Both the position numbers and the translations under genes were made by a program. Shown here one piece after another: positions 5,571 through 7,127 of a DNA stretch of 7,127 nt. This DNA comes from JBBTTS01 sp038064135 (GTDB lineage: Bacteria > Patescibacteriota > Saccharimonadia > Saccharimonadales > OMJO01). Position 1 is the first letter of the stretch. Each line of letters starts with the position of its first letter. The notes beneath the pieces are model-generated. The model did not search any database. It was not told where the DNA came from and was given only the letters and a program-made list of their open reading frames with translations. The stretch is from NCBI GenBank assembly GCA_038064135.1, contig JBBTTS010000069.1, positions 1 through 7,127 of the forward strand. The letters are read 5' to 3'.

Positions 5571-6065
5571 TTAACTTGGTGGATCGCCCCGGTTAAGTTC
5601 ATCAGCTAGGGCTTGCATTGCTTCATTATTAGGATTGCTTGAGTGGCCAATTACTCGTCTTGGATCACCCATAAAACCCGTGCCTCTTACAAATCGTTCT
5701 TCTCCTGATGGCTGTCCTGATTCGTCTCTGGTTGGAGCTTCTGGTGCGATAAACCCAGGTACTCCACCGATTAAGTCTTCACCCCCTCCAACCTCTTCTT
5801 CAAGCGGCAACTGCCAAGACCTTAATCTGTCTGTAGTAACCAGTTTTTCTAAAAATGCATCCGGATTTTGGGGATCTCTCTTGATAACCCTAACGCGGTC
5901 GAAATCCTCACCCAGATTACGAACAGTGCCTGTTATTCCCCATCCCGTTTCTTGGGTTCCGTCACTTCTTTGTACAACAAAGTCATTGTTATTAGGTATA
6001 CCTAGTTCTTGATTTAGAGAGGGGCGAAAAGCTTCACCTGGAGTTGGGGTTGGAAATTCTGACAT
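5571..6065 (-). CDS. Hypothetical protein, acidic and Pro/Gly-rich
   Basis: A 164-residue protein that I do not recognise. It starts with MSEFPTPTPGEAF, has no signal peptide or membrane segment, and looks soluble. Residues about 28-85 look folded: FVVQRSDGTQETGWGI, then a valine-rich stretch RVRVIKRDPQNPDAF and LVTTDRLRSWQL. This resembles a small beta module seen in hypothetical CPR proteins (a D-G-x-x-E-x-G-W strand followed by 'L..W'), a loose recollection rather than a firm family. The remainder (about 86-164) is rich in Gly, Pro, Glu and Asp and probably disordered. The minus-strand reading is preferred over the overlapping plus-strand frame because a strong promoter lies directly upstream, at 6092-6120. 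No good ribosome site precedes the ATG. It is convergent with rpmA and follows the response regulator on the same strand. Confidence 0.65.
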   Translation of the reverse strand: MSEFPTPTPGEAFRPSLNQELGIPNNNDFVVQRSDGTQETGWGITGTVRNLGEDFDRVRVIKRDPQNPDAFLEKLVTTDRLRSWQLPLEEEVGGGEDLIGGVPGFIAPEAPTRDESGQPSGEERFVRGTGFMGDPRRVIGHSSNPNNEAMQALADELNRGDPPS

Positions 6066-6091
6066 ATTTGTTTTATTTTTTAACTCTAAAC

Positions 6092-6120
6092 ATTATAGCA
6101 TAAGCTTTATTTAATAGCAA
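6092..6120 (-). promoter_or_regulatory. Sigma-70-type promoter of the hypothetical gene
   Basis: On the minus strand TTGCTA (6120-6115), a 17-bp spacer, then TATAAT (6097-6092) preceded by TGC, an extended -10. This is the best complete promoter in the window. The predicted transcript starts near 6085, leaving a leader of about 20 nt before the ATG at 6065. It lies in the 81-bp gap after the response-regulator stop, so the hypothetical gene can be transcribed independently of pyrG and the regulator. Confidence 0.65.
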
Positions 6121-6146
6121 TTATATTTTTGAGCTGTCGTTTGGTT

Positions 6147-6755
6147 CTAGGCTATGCCGAGTTGGTGCTTGATTCGTTCCACTACATCTGCAATAACAAC
6201 TTGGGATTTTACTAGGTATTCATTGACCCCAAGACTTTTGGCGCGTTCTTTGTCGGCATCTTGACTCAATGCCGTTAACATCACAATTTTTACGCCTGAA
6301 GTATCCGGTGTATTACGCAAAATATCCAGCACATCAAAACCGCTGACTTTCGGCATCATTACATCCAAAACTATAAGATCAGGTTTGTACTGCAAGGCAG
6401 ATTGTAATGCCTCCTCACCGTTTGCTACACGCTGAGTCTGAAATCCTTCGGACTCTAGTCTGGTCTGATATACATTGGCTAGCGCATCGTCATCTTCGAC
6501 TAAAAGAATTTTTTTACCCGCCCCAGATGGCGAACCTGTAGACGGTAGAGTTGAGCCCTGCGGTGAAGAAAAATTGTTTGAGTTAACTTGCGCGGCTTCA
6601 GCCGTTTGTTGAACAGTCACAACAGGTTGAGGGGTTGGTGCTAATGTTGTAGGTTGACTATTTTCTGGAATTGGAGCACTTGATTCGGCAGGTTGAAATA
6701 CCTGGGGCTCGTTTGGAACTATTGGTGTTTGTGGTGCATTTTGTTGGTCATCCAT
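6147..6755 (-). CDS. Single-domain response regulator with long disordered N-terminus
   Basis: A 202-residue protein. Residues 1-80 are low complexity, rich in Pro, Gln, Ser, Thr and Ala, without predicted structure. Residues 81-202 form a receiver domain: KKILLVEDDDALANVY with acidic pair Glu87/Asp88, phospho-acceptor Asp131 in LIVLDVMMP, Thr161 in VMLTAL, and Lys183 in EYLVKS. The spacings 88 to 131 to 161 to 183 equal those of PhoB (10, 53, 83, 105), so phosphorylation should be possible. No DNA-binding or enzymatic output domain is present. The N-terminal extension may be a flexible tether or partner-binding tail. No histidine kinase is in the window. It starts 22 bp after the pyrG stop on the same strand. 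AGGA 7 nt before the ATG is a fair ribosome site, though the same bases also resemble a -10 box. Confidence 0.93.
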   Translation of the reverse strand: MDDQQNAPQTPIVPNEPQVFQPAESSAPIPENSQPTTLAPTPQPVVTVQQTAEAAQVNSNNFSSPQGSTLPSTGSPSGAGKKILLVEDDDALANVYQTRLESEGFQTQRVANGEEALQSALQYKPDLIVLDVMMPKVSGFDVLDILRNTPDTSGVKIVMLTALSQDADKERAKSLGVNEYLVKSQVVIADVVERIKHQLGIA

Positions 6756-6761
6756 ATTAAT

Positions 6762-6767
6762 ATCCTA
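6762..6767 (-). promoter_or_regulatory. TAGGAT box before the response-regulator start
   Basis: On the minus strand TGG-TAGGAT, six bases, then ATG. This differs in only three of eighteen bases from the stretch before the S51 peptidase start (TGGTAGAATATTGACATG). It may be a Shine-Dalgarno (AGGA, 7 nt spacing), a weak -10 giving a leaderless transcript, or both. Confidence 0.3.
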
Positions 6768-6777
6768 CCATAAGCTT

Positions 6778-7127
6778 TTATTTTTTTAATATATGGTTTG
6801 ATTTACATGCCAAAATTAATCCTGCAAACATTGGGTGTGGACGATTAGGCCGAGATTTAAATTCGGGGTGAAATTGACTAGCAACGAAATACGGATGGTC
6901 GATTCCCTCGATAATTTCAACCAGCTCGCCGTCCGGACTTAAGCCAGTGGCTTTAATCCCCCAAAGTTGATAAAGGTCCCGGAACGCATTGTTGCACTCC
7001 AAACGATGACGATGTCTCTCGGTAATATTTTCTTGCCCGTAAATTTTATAAACTAGACTCCCTTTTTTTATTTGGCACGGATAATCACCCAGACGCATCG
7101 TACCACCAGTGTTTTGTTTGCCTTGTT
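6778..7127 (-). CDS. pyrG: CTP synthase, C-terminal part (partial, runs off right edge)
   Basis: The frame is open to the right edge; the visible product is about 115 residues, covering the end of the class I glutamine amidotransferase domain. GGTMRLGDYPC, then ERHRHRLECNN and the catalytic His-Glu in SQFHPEFKSRP, are diagnostic of PyrG. The enzyme makes CTP from UTP, ATP and glutamine in the cytoplasm; this domain releases ammonia from glutamine. The nucleophilic Cys and the synthetase domain lie beyond the window. The Met at 7098 is internal (it belongs to the GGTMRLG motif), not a start. The stop TAA at 6780-6778 is 22 bp before the response-regulator gene, so the two are probably co-transcribed. 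Confidence 0.96.
   Translation of the reverse strand, partial: QGKQNTGGTMRLGDYPCQIKKGSLVYKIYGQENITERHRHRLECNNAFRDLYQLWGIKATGLSPDGELVEIIEGIDHPYFVASQFHPEFKSRPNRPHPMFAGLILACKSNHILKK

Noticed and set aside
5562..5580. Bidirectional terminator between rpmA and the convergent hypothetical gene
   Set aside because: Only a 5-bp ACCAA/TTGGT stem with a 9-nt loop and no T-run; too weak to annotate.
5635..6012. A 125-codon plus-strand frame inside the hypothetical gene
   Set aside because: It is Ser/Pro low complexity and reads opposite the minus-strand gene, which has a proper promoter and a more protein-like sequence.
1..7127. A complete defence, toxin-antitoxin, secretion or mobile system
   Set aside because: No nuclease/helicase defence cassette, transposase, integrase, toxin pair or CRISPR repeats could be seen on either strand; the nuclease genes are the housekeeping exonuclease VII.

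Overview
This is a compact, AT-leaning bacterial segment that looks like a Patescibacteria (CPR) genome, with Candidatus Saccharibacteria the most likely group. The assignment is an inference from small intergenic gaps, shortened versions of housekeeping genes, a Saccharibacteria-like bL27, and a membrane-linked FAM173-type methyltransferase next to exonuclease VII. TGA is used as a stop (the 3899-2856 gene ends in TGA overlapping the xseA ATG), which argues against the UGA-recoded SR1/Gracilibacteria lineages. No rRNA, tRNA, CRISPR array, transposase or phage gene is visible.

Layout. Positions 1-114 (+) hold the last 37 codons of a ScpA-like condensin subunit. Abutting its stop, on the minus strand (115 to about 240), is the C-terminal stub of an L,D-transpeptidase that still carries the catalytic Cys motif and overlaps the 3' end of an intact S51 peptidase (853-215). 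A 160-bp gap (854-1013) contains a perfect 42-bp palindrome. A four-gene minus-strand operon follows, in transcription order: YbhN/UPF0104 (LPG_synthase_TM) membrane protein (3899-2856), xseA (2859-1744), xseB (1735-1535) and a membrane-anchored FAM173/ATPSCKMT-like methyltransferase (1523-1014). The divergent intergenic region 3900-4046 holds a second, related 40-bp palindrome. On the plus strand a TRM11/TrmG10-like RNA methyltransferase (4047-5276) and ribosomal protein bL27 (rpmA, 5289-5561) form a translation-related pair. Convergent to them lies a hypothetical gene (6065-5571) with its own good promoter, then a response regulator (6755-6147) with an 80-residue disordered N-terminus, then the C-terminal third of CTP synthase (pyrG) running off the right edge.

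Most genes are ordinary housekeeping functions: chromosome condensation, ssDNA degradation, RNA methylation, ribosome, CTP synthesis. The signals most worth a second look are non-coding. First, two related palindromes sit in the only two long 5' intergenic regions. Second, a -10-like hexamer placed 6-7 nt before the start codon recurs at several genes, which suggests leaderless transcription. Third, the transpeptidase remnant and the FAM173-like enzyme are worth following up. I do not see a complete new defence or mobile system in this window.
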